A stretch of DNA of 64,000 bases from Dehalococcoidia bacterium (GCA_022824185.1 JAJEAU010000001.1:109974-173973), one strand, 5' to 3'; shown: positions 26,797-36,287, numbered from the stretch's first letter. Notes: generated from the sequence alone by a model not told the origin. Numbers and translations are program-made.

Positions 26797-28458
26797 TTAG
26801 AGGAAACGTTCGCCGCCGATCAGTCGGGAAATATCTGAAAACGAGATCACCACGATGAGAGCTATCAAGATGACGAACCCGGCGAGGTGAACCAAGTTTT
26901 CCTTTTCGGGCGAGACGCGTCTGCCGCCGCGGACAATCTCTAAGAACACGAACGCCATTCGACCACCGTCTAATCCCGGTATGGGAAGCAGGTTGATCAC
27001 CGCCAACGAGATGCTGAGCGTTGCAGCCAAAGTCAAGATGATGGTGATGCGAGCGTTTATGGCTATATCGGCCGTCGCGACCTCGCCGGATAACTGGCTG
27101 AGACCGACTGGTCCGACAGCGACGGGGCCCTCGAACTGCGGATTCTTCGAGCCCGAAATCGCGCCGAATATCGAGTTCCTAGCGAGTGTGATTATTTCAA
27201 AGGTCTCTTTGATGCCCTCGGGGATGGCTCGGGTGATAGGTACGCCCCGCGATTCGATTCGGGTGTTTACGAGCTGTAACTGTACGCCGGCAGCGCCTTC
27301 TTGGAGGTAAGTCACTGAGCCAAGATCGTTGTTGAATTTGCGAGCGTCGAGAAAGTGCAGTCCCTCTCCGTCTCTAATGTCGGTGATGGAAATGTCGTCG
27401 CCGATTTCTGCCGAAGGGACAAATTCGACAATGTCGGAGATGGCGATTTCGTAGAGGTCGTTGCGAACCAATCCGTCCGGAACCACCTTCAACCGGTCGT
27501 TGGCCCCGACGGTCGGGTTGTAAACACGAGCGACTCCAACTCGCATCTGAGTGTCAGGATCATTTACTTCAGTAACCACTTGGCTCCGAGGCGGGTCCCA
27601 TCTCGGAACTAACGTCACGAATTGGGTGTCTTCTTCGAGATAGTGGACGGTTGGTTCGGCCGGTCTGGCGAAGGGATCAGGTATCCCGCGCTGGATCTCC
27701 CAGGTGGTTTCTTCGCCAAGTTTCTTGATTACCGCGTTCTGGAGATCGCTGAAGCTGGTGATCGGCGTGCCGTCGACGGAGATGATTTTCTGAAGCGGTC
27801 GTATGCCCGCTTCGTAGGCAGGCGAATTAGGCATTACGTTGGCGACGATCACATCACCCGCCACATACTGGACTGGGATGAGGACGACGAAGGTGAAAAC
27901 GATGAACGGGATGATCGCGTTGACCGCGACGCCGGCGACCATCACCGAAATGCGCGCCATCGCCGATTTACTAGCCAAGCTGTTTTGTGATTCCGGATCC
28001 TCTTCGCCTTGCATCTTGACGAATCCGCCAAACGGCAACCAGTTTATGGACCAGACCATTTCTGATATCACGACGCTGTCGGCGTTAACGCGTTTCAACT
28101 TCCCTACAAATACTGCAGATGAAGTTTGCGCAGTCGTGCTGTCTCCCCTGTCAAACTCCCGGATCTCGAAGGCTTCAATCTCGCCTTCTTCCCGCTCTTC
28201 GCCCCAAACTGTAACCATCTGGCCGACCCTCAAGTTGTCTCGGCCCCCGGCCATTTGGTATCTGGTGTGAAGGTCGGTGTACACGTTCGTGGCTCCGGTC
28301 CAAATTCCGAATGCTCTGGGCGGGAATCCGAAACCAAACTCCAGTACTTTCACCTTGTTGAATTTCGCGACGAAGTAGTGGCCGAACTCGTGCAGGATGA
28401 TCAACGGGCCCAGAATCAAGAGTGCGACTACAAGGCCAAATATCAGTGTCGTGCTCAT
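26797..28458 (-). CDS. rseP: Site-2 intramembrane metalloprotease RseP (M50)
   Basis: A 553-residue membrane protease. The first transmembrane helix carries the zinc motif HEFGHYFVAK, and the second metal-site helix has NLLPIPGLDGGR. A PDZ domain (MPNSPAYEAGIRPLQKI, VDGTPITSFSDL) lies in the middle. Two features are larger than usual: about 90 residues, including a VTVWGEEREEGEIEAFEI segment, are inserted between the HEFGH helix and SINWLPFGGFVKMQGE, and the periplasmic region after PDZ is extended. RseP-type enzymes cut single-span proteins such as anti-sigma factors and signal-peptide remnants. Located between dxr and ispG. Confidence 0.9.
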   Translation of the reverse strand: MSTTLIFGLVVALLILGPLIILHEFGHYFVAKFNKVKVLEFGFGFPPRAFGIWTGATNVYTDLHTRYQMAGGRDNLRVGQMVTVWGEEREEGEIEAFEIREFDRGDSTTAQTSSAVFVGKLKRVNADSVVISEMVWSINWLPFGGFVKMQGEEDPESQNSLASKSAMARISVMVAGVAVNAIIPFIVFTFVVLIPVQYVAGDVIVANVMPNSPAYEAGIRPLQKIISVDGTPITSFSDLQNAVIKKLGEETTWEIQRGIPDPFARPAEPTVHYLEEDTQFVTLVPRWDPPRSQVVTEVNDPDTQMRVGVARVYNPTVGANDRLKVVPDGLVRNDLYEIAISDIVEFVPSAEIGDDISITDIRDGEGLHFLDARKFNNDLGSVTYLQEGAAGVQLQLVNTRIESRGVPITRAIPEGIKETFEIITLARNSIFGAISGSKNPQFEGPVAVGPVGLSQLSGEVATADIAINARITIILTLAATLSISLAVINLLPIPGLDGGRMAFVFLEIVRGGRRVSPEKENLVHLAGFVILIALIVVISFSDISRLIGGERFL

Positions 28459-28491
28459 CTGAATAGTGGGCGTCCGAAGGTCAGCACGATA

Positions 28492-29619
28492 TCAACCACC
28501 GTTTGGATGACGGGCGAGCGTCGTTTCGTATGCCCATTTCGCGGCTTCGATAGCGTTCTCGATGGTGAAGTCAAGCACAACTTCGTGGGATTTCACCGTC
28601 GATTCGATCTCGTGCGCGATGTCGTTGAATCTGATTTTGCGTGAGAGAAAGAGGTCGACAGCAGCCTCGTCAGCACCGGCTAGGACAGCGTTGTACGTCC
28701 CGCCAATGCTTGAGTATTTCATTGCCACGTCGAAACACGGATACTTGGTTCGATCCATCGCTTCAAAGGTCAGATCCCCCATTGTGAGAAGATCGAATTC
28801 GGGTAGATCTGGATTAAACCGTCTTTGTGGAAAGAACAAGGCGAACTGGATCGGGTGGCGCATATCGGGGTGGCTGAGCAAAGCCTTAATCGAACCGTCG
28901 TCCATCTCTACCAACGAATGGACAATGCTCTGTCGATGTACAACGACGTCGATCTCGTCGAAAGATGCATCGAACAGCGACGCGGTTTCGATAACCTCGA
29001 AGGCCTTATTCATCAAAGTGGCAGAGTCTACGGTGATCTTCCGCCCCATACTCCACGTCGGGTGATTCAATGCCTCTTCAGGTGTTACTCGCGAAAACTC
29101 ATCGGTGGATTTGTCCCGGAAAGCGCCACCGGAGGCTGTGATGATGAAGCGCTTCGGTCGGGATTTTTCGCCAATGACACATTGCCAGAGGGCACTAGGT
29201 TCAGAATCGATCGGCAAGATTGTTCCGCCGTTTTCTTTGGCGATCGTCTTCAGTTGAGCGCCGGCCATCACGATCGATTCTTTATTCGAGAGTCCAACCG
29301 ACTTTCCCGCCTCAAGTGCGGCGGCTGCAGTAGGAAGTCCGTCGACACCTGCGGTTGCGTGCATCACGAAATCGACATCGGGATGCGTTGCCAAGTCAAC
29401 GGAGGAGATGCGTTGCGCAGGGCCTAGTTCAGATATCGACTCGTCGATACAGCTGAAATAACGAGGACGGAATTCGTCTACTTGTTTTTTCAATCTGTCG
29501 ACGTTGACGCCGGCGGAGAGACCGACGATTTCAAAGTCGTCAGGGAATTGGCGAAGCACATCAAGTGTTTGCGAACCTACCGACCCAGTCGAGCCGAGGA
29601 TCGCTATCCGCTTTTTCAT
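28492..29619 (-). CDS. dxr: 1-deoxy-D-xylulose 5-phosphate reductoisomerase
   Basis: A 375-residue DXR, the NADPH-dependent step from DXP to MEP. Visible are the nucleotide site ILGSTGSVGSQTLDVL at the N-terminus, NKESIVMAG, the metal/substrate region PIDSEPSALWQC, TASGGAFRD, NHPTWSMGRKITVDSATLMNKAFEVIE, and the VHRQSIVHSLVE block. The frame is open to 29748, but ATG 29619 overlaps the cdsA stop as ATGA and matches the conserved N-terminus; ATG 29628 is a close alternative. Confidence 0.93.
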   Translation of the reverse strand: MKKRIAILGSTGSVGSQTLDVLRQFPDDFEIVGLSAGVNVDRLKKQVDEFRPRYFSCIDESISELGPAQRISSVDLATHPDVDFVMHATAGVDGLPTAAAALEAGKSVGLSNKESIVMAGAQLKTIAKENGGTILPIDSEPSALWQCVIGEKSRPKRFIITASGGAFRDKSTDEFSRVTPEEALNHPTWSMGRKITVDSATLMNKAFEVIETASLFDASFDEIDVVVHRQSIVHSLVEMDDGSIKALLSHPDMRHPIQFALFFPQRRFNPDLPEFDLLTMGDLTFEAMDRTKYPCFDVAMKYSSIGGTYNAVLAGADEAAVDLFLSRKIRFNDIAHEIESTVKSHEVVLDFTIENAIEAAKWAYETTLARHPNGG

Positions 29620-30497
29620 GCGAGCCATCTTTCGATGAAGTATATGAAGACGAAGTTGGGCGCCAACGCATCCAATCGGTCCAAGATGCCGCCATGGCCT
29701 GGGATGATGCTTCCCGAATCCTTCACGCCTGATAGGCGCTTGATCCACGATTCGGATAGGTCACCTGCGATGCCAAGCGCGGCGATCGCCGAACCCATCA
29801 ACAAGATTCTAGCGAACGAATAGTCGAGGGACAGGAGATTTGAAAGCGTCCAAGACGCAATAAGTGCTGCCGCAATACCCCCAACGAATCCTTCCCAAGT
29901 CTTGCCAGGGCTGATGCCTGGCGCTATCTTTCGTTTGCCGAAAGCTCTCCCAACGAAAAAAGCACCGCTGTCCGCGGCGAAGACAACTAGGATGACGAAA
30001 GTTAGTGTTTCGCGCCCTTGATCCGAGGCAACGACGAATGGGATCATCGTCACCGCCAAGACGACGGCCGCGCCGTAGGCGACGACTAGGTTTTGTCTAA
30101 CCTTGCCGCTGTTGCGGAAACGGAAGATCGCGACAATCTCGATCAGAATGACCAGTAGGATGAACCCGATGGCGACTGCGGTACGGTCGGCGATTAACGG
30201 ATCGACATCGAGATATCCGAGCATCGCCGCGAACGCTGCGGATCCGGCGACAACTGCGCCTGAGATCATCGCTGATAACTCGGCCCTCAGCGATGTCTTC
30301 CCGCCAGCGATCAACTGGCGAGTTTCGAATCCCACGATCGCCGCGACGATAATCGAGACGATTGCTACGGGCCAAAATCCCAGAAAGAGCACCAACCCGA
30401 GAACAGGCAACCCAATCGCAGCTGAAATAAGTCGTAGTTTGAGTTCTGGAGACTTACGCTCGGGATCAGAATCTTCTGGGTTTATTGCTTGTGACAC
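29616..30497 (-). CDS. cdsA: Phosphatidate cytidylyltransferase
   Basis: A 293-residue polytopic membrane enzyme (about 8 hydrophobic segments) forming CDP-diacylglycerol from phosphatidate and CTP. The family signature is at the C-terminus: SWIKRLSGVKDSGSIIPGHGGILDRLD. GRAFGKRKIAPGISPGKTWEG precedes it. The stop overlaps the dxr start by four bases, and uppS ends 17 bases upstream. Confidence 0.93.
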   Translation of the reverse strand: MSQAINPEDSDPERKSPELKLRLISAAIGLPVLGLVLFLGFWPVAIVSIIVAAIVGFETRQLIAGGKTSLRAELSAMISGAVVAGSAAFAAMLGYLDVDPLIADRTAVAIGFILLVILIEIVAIFRFRNSGKVRQNLVVAYGAAVVLAVTMIPFVVASDQGRETLTFVILVVFAADSGAFFVGRAFGKRKIAPGISPGKTWEGFVGGIAAALIASWTLSNLLSLDYSFARILLMGSAIAALGIAGDLSESWIKRLSGVKDSGSIIPGHGGILDRLDALAPNFVFIYFIERWLA

Positions 30498-30514
30498 TCG
30501 ACTAGTTTCGCAAT

Positions 30515-31288
30515 TTAAGACCGCGAGTCTGGACGCCTGCCAAAGCGTCTCTGACGGTGCGAATACGCCCTGATCGCCTCATCAACTTCGTGTTCTCCGA
30601 AATCGGGCCACATTTGCGGCGACGAATAGAACTCAGAATAAGCTGATTGCCAAATCATGAAGTTGCTGATGCGGTATTCGCCGCCAGTGCGGATGATCAT
30701 ATCGGGATCGGGTATGCCGGATGTGAAAAGATGCCCTGCCACCAACCCTTCGTCGATCTCGTCGGGGCAGACTCCCTCCGAAACTATCTGGCGGATCGCA
30801 TTGACGATCTCGTGTCTTCCCCCGTAGTCGAAGGCGAAATTCAAAGCAAAACGGTTGTTTTCGCTGGTGAGTTCTTCGGCTTTTTTTATGTTTGCGATTA
30901 TCTCTGCAGGCAGTCGTTTTTCATAACCGACGTGTCGCAATTTGACGCCCTGGGTGTGGAATCGTTTGACGCCAGCTCCCACAGCTTCTTTCGCGAGTTC
31001 CATGATCGCTTCGACTTCTTCTGAAGGCCGATCCCAGTTTTCCGTCGAAAACGCAAACAGTGTCGCTTCCTTGACGCCCCGCTTTGCCAAAGCTCTCGTG
31101 ACGGGTTCGATGTTGTCGTAACCGGCGCGATGACCTTGCGAGACGGTCAATCCGTTTTTCTCAGCCCAACGGGCATTGCCGTCCATGATGATTGCCACAT
31201 GGTGAGGCACGCGGATCTCAGGGGGAGATTCATTGCCCGACATGCTAGGTCGCAACGTCGAATCGACTTCGGAGTTTACCGAACTCAT
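30515..31288 (-). CDS. uppS: Isoprenyl (undecaprenyl) diphosphate synthase
   Basis: A 257-residue cis-prenyltransferase extending farnesyl diphosphate to the lipid carrier for wall and surface polymers. The catalytic P-loop-like IIMDGNARWAEKNG with GHRAGYDNIEPV, the FAFSTENWDRP block, LNFAFDYGGRHEIVNAI and the C-terminal DPDMIIRTGGEYRISNFMIWQSAYSEFY are all present. The N-terminus has about 25 extra residues before the fold, so ATG 31243 (SGNESPP) is an alternative start. Confidence 0.93.
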   Translation of the reverse strand: MSSVNSEVDSTLRPSMSGNESPPEIRVPHHVAIIMDGNARWAEKNGLTVSQGHRAGYDNIEPVTRALAKRGVKEATLFAFSTENWDRPSEEVEAIMELAKEAVGAGVKRFHTQGVKLRHVGYEKRLPAEIIANIKKAEELTSENNRFALNFAFDYGGRHEIVNAIRQIVSEGVCPDEIDEGLVAGHLFTSGIPDPDMIIRTGGEYRISNFMIWQSAYSEFYSSPQMWPDFGEHEVDEAIRAYSHRQRRFGRRPDSRS

Positions 31289-31334
31289 ACCAACCGTAGA
31301 AAATCGATCAAGGATGATGACTCGATGCGGCTAA

Positions 31335-31901
31335 TCAAGCCAAGATTTGAGCTTCTTTATCCGACAACAACTCGCCGACGCGGTCGACTGCCCCGTCTGT
31401 GAGGTCTTGCAACGATTTCGAAGCTCGTATGCAATCGTCTTCGGGTGCTTCGCCCTCGTTCTGGATTTCGCGGATCATGCTTTGAGCATCTCGCCTTACG
31501 TTTCGGATCGCCACGCGAGCATCTTCCGCACGCCTACGAGCCATCCTGACGAGATCTCGCCTCCGTTCCTGGGTGAGTTCGGGCAACAGCAATCGGATTG
31601 TTTGACCATCGACTTGAGGATTCAGTCCGAGATCGGAGGTTTGGATCGCTCTGACGATTCCCGCGGCTGCTTCCGGGTAGAACGCGTCGATCTTGATCGT
31701 TCGAGCGCTTTCCACCGAGATCAATGCTGTTTGATCCATGGGCATCACACTTGTCATTCCACCCATATCGACCGATACTGCCATCTTGGCAACCAACGAG
31801 GTCGAGGCTTGATTGGTTCGGTAACCGTCCAAGTCCTCTTGGAAAACGCTCACTGAAGAATTCATGCGGCTCTCCGCATCTTCCAAGGTTTCATCCAACA
31901 T
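31335..31901 (-). CDS. frr: Ribosome recycling factor
   Basis: A 188-residue RRF, which with EF-G splits post-termination ribosomes. Typical blocks are the triple-helix start DAESRMNSSVSVFQEDLDGYRTNQAS, the hinge LNPQVDGQTIRLLLPELTQERRRDLVRMARR, and the final helix. It lies 93 bases after pyrH, the largest gap inside this operon, and 46 bases before uppS. Confidence 0.93.
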   Translation of the reverse strand: MLDETLEDAESRMNSSVSVFQEDLDGYRTNQASTSLVAKMAVSVDMGGMTSVMPMDQTALISVESARTIKIDAFYPEAAAGIVRAIQTSDLGLNPQVDGQTIRLLLPELTQERRRDLVRMARRRAEDARVAIRNVRRDAQSMIREIQNEGEAPEDDCIRASKSLQDLTDGAVDRVGELLSDKEAQILA

Positions 31902-31994
31902 CGAAACACCTCTCTTGCATTATCGGCATTTTTCAGACCCCTGTTGAATTGTTCACGGGCGTTCGCCGAAATCCCGTGGTGGACAACGACGTTG

Positions 31995-32771
31995 TCAAGC
32001 GTAAACTTGCGTCGCCTGTTGCGGCATGTGCAACTGCTCACCCGCCGCGTCAATCGTAATTCGAGTACCGACATGACCGCCACTGACGATATCGGCAAGG
32101 TTCCCCGGTTTAAACATGTCGAAAACCAGGATCGGCATCTTGTTGTCCATCGCCAGCGATAAGGCTGTTGAATCGAGGGCGCGGAGTCCGAGTTCCAATG
32201 CCCGGTGATGCGTGATGTGATCGAACTTTTTCGCGGTCGCTTCTTCGGCAGGATCCGCATCGTAGACGCCATCGACGCCGTTTTTGGCCATCACCAATAC
32301 TTCGGCATTCATTTCGAGGGCGCGCAAACTCGCAGCGGTGTCGGTCGACATGAACGGATTACCGGTTCCCGCTGCGAAGATGACGATGCGATCGCGTTCG
32401 AAGTGATGCAGAGCGCGTGACCTCACGTACGGTTCGGCAACCGTGGGCATTGGGATAGCGGTCATCGTTCTGACCAGCGTCCCGTCACGTTCGAGTTGGT
32501 CATGAAGAACCAATGCGTTCATCACGGTCGCCAACATGCCGGCGTGATCTGCGCTCGACCGATCCATGCCTTGGGCTTCGTAGTCAGCACCACGCCACAT
32601 GTTTCCGCCGCCCACGACAACGCCGATACTTACGCCAGCATTGTGGACCCGATTTATCTCGCCAGCGATATATTTGACGGTGTCGTAGTCAATGCCAAAG
32701 CTCTTGGCACCTTTGAAAGATTCGCCGCTGAGTTTGAGTAGGATGCGGCTGTAGCGCGGCGTTAACCGCAT
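31995..32771 (-). CDS. pyrH: Uridylate kinase
   Basis: A 258-residue hexameric-type UMP kinase of the amino acid kinase fold. Visible are RILLKLSGESFKG at the N-terminus, VVVGGGNMWRG, DHAGMLATVMNALVL, FAAGTGNPFMSTDTAA and KNGVDGVYDADP. It phosphorylates UMP to UDP. Placement between tsf and frr is the conserved bacterial order. The C-terminus has about 10 residues more than usual. Confidence 0.95.
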   Translation of the reverse strand: MRLTPRYSRILLKLSGESFKGAKSFGIDYDTVKYIAGEINRVHNAGVSIGVVVGGGNMWRGADYEAQGMDRSSADHAGMLATVMNALVLHDQLERDGTLVRTMTAIPMPTVAEPYVRSRALHHFERDRIVIFAAGTGNPFMSTDTAASLRALEMNAEVLVMAKNGVDGVYDADPAEEATAKKFDHITHHRALELGLRALDSTALSLAMDNKMPILVFDMFKPGNLADIVSGGHVGTRITIDAAGEQLHMPQQATQVYA

Positions 32772-32789
32772 TTCGGGGAGCTCCTTTAC

Positions 32790-33296
32790 TCACTCGCCGA
32801 GCGCGAATCGTTCGATTCGACCGATTTTGACGTTTTCGCCGACTTTTGCGATCAGTTCCGTTACTAAATCTGACACTTTGACGCTGCCGTCCCGGATATA
32901 CATCTGATCCAGCAGGATGTCGTCTTCCGACACTTCGTCAACGTCATCAGGAATTGAATCGCGATCGACGTATCGCGGGTTCATTGCGGCCACTTGCATA
33001 GCCAAGTCGCGCGCCAAGGCTTTGAATTCAGGAGTTCGAGCCACAAAGTCAGTCTCGCAGTTGAGTTCAACGAGAGAACCGACTCGTGATCCGGTGTGGA
33101 TGTAGGACTCGATTACGCCCTCTGCGGCGTCTCGGCCGGCCCGTTTCGCTGCAGACGCCAAGCCTTGTTCCATAAGGGCTTGGCTCGCGGCCTTCATATC
33201 CCCGTCGGCATCCTCAAGCGCTCGTTTCGCGTCCATAATCCCAGCACCAGTTTGGTCGCGCAGTTCCTTGACTTGCGCGGTGCTGACTTTAGCCAT
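32790..33296 (-). CDS. tsf: Elongation factor Ts (short form)
   Basis: A 168-residue EF-Ts, shorter than the roughly 280 residues of E. coli and close to the single-core type of Thermus and related phyla. The N-terminal UBA-like domain (VKELRDQTGAGIMDAKRAL) is followed by the EF-Tu-contacting core with ESYIHTGSRVGSLVELNCETDFVAR. The C-terminal end is KVGENVKIGRIERFALGE. It recycles EF-Tu-GDP. rpsB is 51 bases upstream. Confidence 0.94.
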   Translation of the reverse strand: MAKVSTAQVKELRDQTGAGIMDAKRALEDADGDMKAASQALMEQGLASAAKRAGRDAAEGVIESYIHTGSRVGSLVELNCETDFVARTPEFKALARDLAMQVAAMNPRYVDRDSIPDDVDEVSEDDILLDQMYIRDGSVKVSDLVTELIAKVGENVKIGRIERFALGE

Positions 33297-33347
33297 GTCG
33301 TGACTGCTCCGTTTCGAATTTCTGATTGAGTGGTTCGACTCGAGTGT

Positions 33348-34208
33348 TTATTCGCCCGAGTTCTGTTGTCGTTGGCGATCTGCAGCGGCGGCTCGTGCAG
33401 CAGCCATGGCAGCGTCTTGTGCGTCACGTTCCGCTCGCATCGCTTCATTTTCGCGGCGCCTTTCGTCGGCAAGTTCCTTGCCTTCAGATATCGCTGCGGC
33501 GATGTGGCTAGAGATCAACGAGATTGAGGCGTGCGAATCGTCGTTGCCAGGGATCGGATAGGTGATGCTCGTGGGGTCGCAATTGGTGTCGACGATGGCG
33601 ACTACCGGAATACCGAGATCAGTCGCTTCTTTGACAGCGTGTTTTTCCCTGTCGATGCCCACGACGTACATCACGTCCGGCAGCTTGGAGATCTCTTTGA
33701 TTCCGCCAAAGAACTTGTTCAATCGCTTCACTTCGGTCTGTTTCATCAACAGCTCGCGTTTTGTGTGCGCTTGCACCTCGCCTTTTGCGAAATCTTCCTC
33801 CAGTTCGATCAGCGCTTGAATGCGGCGTGAGATCGTAGCGAAGTTGGTGAGTGTTCCTCCCAGCCAACGCGATGTGATGTAGGAAGCTTCGACGGACTTC
33901 GCCAAACGCTCGACCTCATTCTTTGCTTGAGGTTTCGTTCCTACCATCAAGCACTCGCCACCGTTCGCAACGACTTCTCTGATCGCTGTTTTGGCGTGCT
34001 CAATCGCGTCCAACGTCTTGTCCATGTCGAGAACGTGACGTTTTTGATGCTTCAGTCGGATGTAATCTCGCATTTTGGGGTGCCATCGTTTGGATAGGTG
34101 GCCAAGGTGCACCCCAGCCTTATAAAGACCTTCAACGGTCAAAGGCTCAAGTTCTTCGGTTTCTTCGGCTGTGTTTTCTGTCTCGACAGCCACTGTTTCA
34201 GTCGTCAA
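33348..34208 (-). CDS. rpsB: 30S ribosomal protein S2
   Basis: A 286-residue S2. The conserved fold begins LTVEGLYKAGVHLGHLSKRWHPKMRDYI, followed by KRHVLDMDKTL, WLGGTLTNFATI, LPDVMYVVGIDREKHAVKEA and VDTNCDPTSITYPIPGNDDS. An Ala/Arg/Gln-rich tail follows. No ATG lies near the conserved start; TTG 34208 with AGGAG 14 bases away is chosen, though the spacing is long, and GTG 34196 is possible. The open frame to 34352 is probably leader. First gene of the ten-gene operon; the 261 bases to the divergent ccdA should hold both promoters. Confidence 0.9.
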   Translation of the reverse strand: MTTETVAVETENTAEETEELEPLTVEGLYKAGVHLGHLSKRWHPKMRDYIRLKHQKRHVLDMDKTLDAIEHAKTAIREVVANGGECLMVGTKPQAKNEVERLAKSVEASYITSRWLGGTLTNFATISRRIQALIELEEDFAKGEVQAHTKRELLMKQTEVKRLNKFFGGIKEISKLPDVMYVVGIDREKHAVKEATDLGIPVVAIVDTNCDPTSITYPIPGNDDSHASISLISSHIAAAISEGKELADERRRENEAMRAERDAQDAAMAAARAAAADRQRQQNSGE

Positions 34209-34469
34209 GGTTGTGCGCTGAACTCCTGATCGTCTTTTGTTGGTGCAATACGAAGGCGCGCATAGCGCCACCAAAGCGTCAAAATGACCTTTGGAACCAA
34301 TGTTCGATGGTATCACACCATGCAGATTCCGAGGACGTAGTCCGGTGGTCATTCGGCAGATTCAAGTCTCAATCTGAGTTCGGGTCGTTATTCTTTAATG
34401 CGATCCCACGACGACTTTGCCGCTGAAACGTAACCGACTGTCAAATTACACAACCGCTGGAGCCATGCC

Positions 34470-35384
34470 ATGAAGCTGTTAGGTCAAAATGCCCAACCGA
34501 TAACGCCCGGTCAACTCGGTGCGGCGATCGGTGCGGTCATCCTATTGGGTATCGCGTTTGCGATGGGTCTAATCCAAGGTCCGGGAGCAAACGACACCGT
34601 CGGCAACGTCCTCGGCATTCAAAGCACCTCCACATCATGGGTTTCCAACCTCGGCGACCTGCTGCCCTTCGGGTTCGCGTTTGTGGCTGGAATGGTCGCG
34701 GCGGTTAACCCGTGTGGATTTGTGATGTTGCCAGCGTATCTGACGATTTACCTGAGGGACGAGTCCGATGTTGAGGAAGGGACTGGTGTTTTGGGGGTTG
34801 CGAAACGGAGTTCCAAGGCGATTTACGTGAGTTTGGCGATGGGCATGGGTTTTGTTGCACTGTTTGGAACTGCGGGATTGCTAGTCTCAGCTAGTCAAGA
34901 ACTCGTCAAGGAAGCGTTACCTTGGATCGGTTTCACGTTGGGTATTTTGATGGCGCTCATCGGCGCGTACATCTTGATCGGTGGCAAGATCTACACCGGG
35001 ATGGCCCAACAAATGGCGGATCGGGTGGGTGATCCCCGAGTTTCGTCGCTCGGCGGGTATTTTCTTTTCGGCGTCAGCTATGCACTCGCTTCGTTGAGTT
35101 GCACGCTCCCTATATTTCTCAGCGTGGTGACTAGCTCGTTTGGAAGGGAAGGTTTCATCAACGGAATCATCCAGTTCGTCGCATACGCCGGAGGCATGGC
35201 ATTCCTGATCATGATCGTGACGATTGGGATCGCTTTGTTCAAAAGCGCGATCCTGAATCCGCTTCGGCGCTCGATGCAATACGTCGAACGGGTTTCTGCA
35301 GTGATTCTCGCGGTCGTCGGCGCGTACCTCGTCTTCTACTGGCTGACCGAAGGTGATCTTTCGACCTACTTCGGAGCCAGCTAG
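34470..35384 (+). CDS. ccdA: CcdA/DsbD-type thiol-disulfide membrane transporter
   Basis: A 304-residue membrane protein of the CcdA / DsbD transmembrane family, with seven or so helices after a short N-terminal anchor. The redox-active cysteines appear as VNPCGFVMLPAYL (Cys82) and SLSCTLPIF (Cys211). These proteins pass electrons from cytoplasmic thioredoxin to the outside, where apocytochrome c CxxCH sites need reduction. A cytochrome c maturation cluster lies 4 kb downstream on the same strand. GGAG sits just before the ATG. Divergent from rpsB. Confidence 0.87.
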   Translation: MKLLGQNAQPITPGQLGAAIGAVILLGIAFAMGLIQGPGANDTVGNVLGIQSTSTSWVSNLGDLLPFGFAFVAGMVAAVNPCGFVMLPAYLTIYLRDESDVEEGTGVLGVAKRSSKAIYVSLAMGMGFVALFGTAGLLVSASQELVKEALPWIGFTLGILMALIGAYILIGGKIYTGMAQQMADRVGDPRVSSLGGYFLFGVSYALASLSCTLPIFLSVVTSSFGREGFINGIIQFVAYAGGMAFLIMIVTIGIALFKSAILNPLRRSMQYVERVSAVILAVVGAYLVFYWLTEGDLSTYFGAS

Positions 35385-35408
35385 AAGACTAGATTTTTGA
35401 CCTGACGA

Positions 35409-36179
35409 TTACGCCGCTTCCACAGGGTTGTGCAGCACGCCAATCTTGTCGATCTCGACTGTGACATCGCCACCAACGTTGATCGGCGGCGTGGTTCCGG
35501 AGGTTCCGGTCCACAGCATGTCTCCGGGTTCGAGAGTGACGTAACGAGAGATGAAACTGATCGCTTGGTTGATGTTGAAGATCATCTCCGACGAGTGGCA
35601 TTTTTGACCTTCGACGCCATTCACTAATCCCCGGATATTGACGTTGTGCGGGTCGATGTCGGTGACGATGAACGGGCCAGTTGGGCCGAAGGTATCGGCC
35701 GACTTGGCGCGCCACCACTGAGTGTCGGCGTCGGCTCCGCCCTGCCAGTCGCGTGCGCTTACATCGTTTCCGGCCGTGTAGCCGAAAACGTAGTCAAGAG
35801 CATCTTCTTCGCTGACGTTTTTGGCTTGTTTTCCCATTATCACGACGAGTTCCGATTCGCATACCACCAGACCCGCGTCAGCAGTTAGTTTGATCGGGTC
35901 ACCAGGACCGATGATCGCCGTAGGCGTCTTGTAGAACGGTTCGGGGCGAGTGGGTTCTTGCGCGCCGAGTAGGTGCGATCGATAGTTGCGCGCTAGGCAC
36001 AACATCTTGATCGGTGACGGGTTAGGCGCGAGTATCTTGACGTCGGCCAAGTTGTACGAGTTTCCCGTCGCCTCGTAGGACTGCCCTATCGGCGAGTTGG
36101 AAATCTCTTGTACAGAGTTGTCGTCCTCTACGATGCCATACGAAGCACCGGCGCCATTCTCAAATCTGACGAACTTCAA
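35409..36179 (-). CDS. Fumarylacetoacetate hydrolase (FAH) family protein
   Basis: A 256-residue FAH-fold enzyme: CLARNYRSHLLGA, the metal glutamates in CESELVVIMGKQA, DYVFGYTAGNDVSARDWQ, the lysine of WWRAKSADTFGPTGPFIV, and a C-terminal GDMLWTGTSGTT. Relatives are acylpyruvases, 2-hydroxyhepta-dienedioate isomerases and oxaloacetate decarboxylases of ring-cleavage pathways. The open frame extends to 36233, but an AGGGAG with 7-base spacing points to TTG 36179 as start. It is divergent from the D-aminoacylase-like gene across a 142-base region with a palindromic operator. Confidence 0.8.
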   Translation of the reverse strand: MKFVRFENGAGASYGIVEDDNSVQEISNSPIGQSYEATGNSYNLADVKILAPNPSPIKMLCLARNYRSHLLGAQEPTRPEPFYKTPTAIIGPGDPIKLTADAGLVVCESELVVIMGKQAKNVSEEDALDYVFGYTAGNDVSARDWQGGADADTQWWRAKSADTFGPTGPFIVTDIDPHNVNIRGLVNGVEGQKCHSSEMIFNINQAISFISRYVTLEPGDMLWTGTSGTTPPINVGGDVTVEIDKIGVLHNPVEAA

Positions 36180-36251
36180 TCTTCGGCTCCCTTTGCGCTG
36201 GTTTTCAGAAGTATCACCGCAAGTGTAAGTCAATCAGATGAATCCACGAGG

Positions 36252-36287
36252 TTGATGTGTCTCGCCTGATTGTGGATAAAATCCACA
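36252..36287 (+). promoter_or_regulatory. Promoter with overlapping palindromic operator (divergent FAH / amidohydrolase)
   Basis: TTGATG (36252-36257) and GATAAA (36275-36280), or TAAAAT two bases later, make a -35/-10 pair at 17 or 19 bases for the downstream amidohydrolase genes. Overlapping the -10 is a perfect inverted repeat TGTGGAT-AAA-ATCCACA (36271-36287). A repressor bound there would block this promoter and perhaps the divergent FAH gene. Inferred from sequence symmetry and position. Confidence 0.5.

Noticed and set aside
30000..34500. Replication origin or terminus at the base-skew change
   Set aside because: No dnaA, DnaA boxes, dif-like site or parAB seen; the transition is broad and noisy, so only the skew itself is reported.
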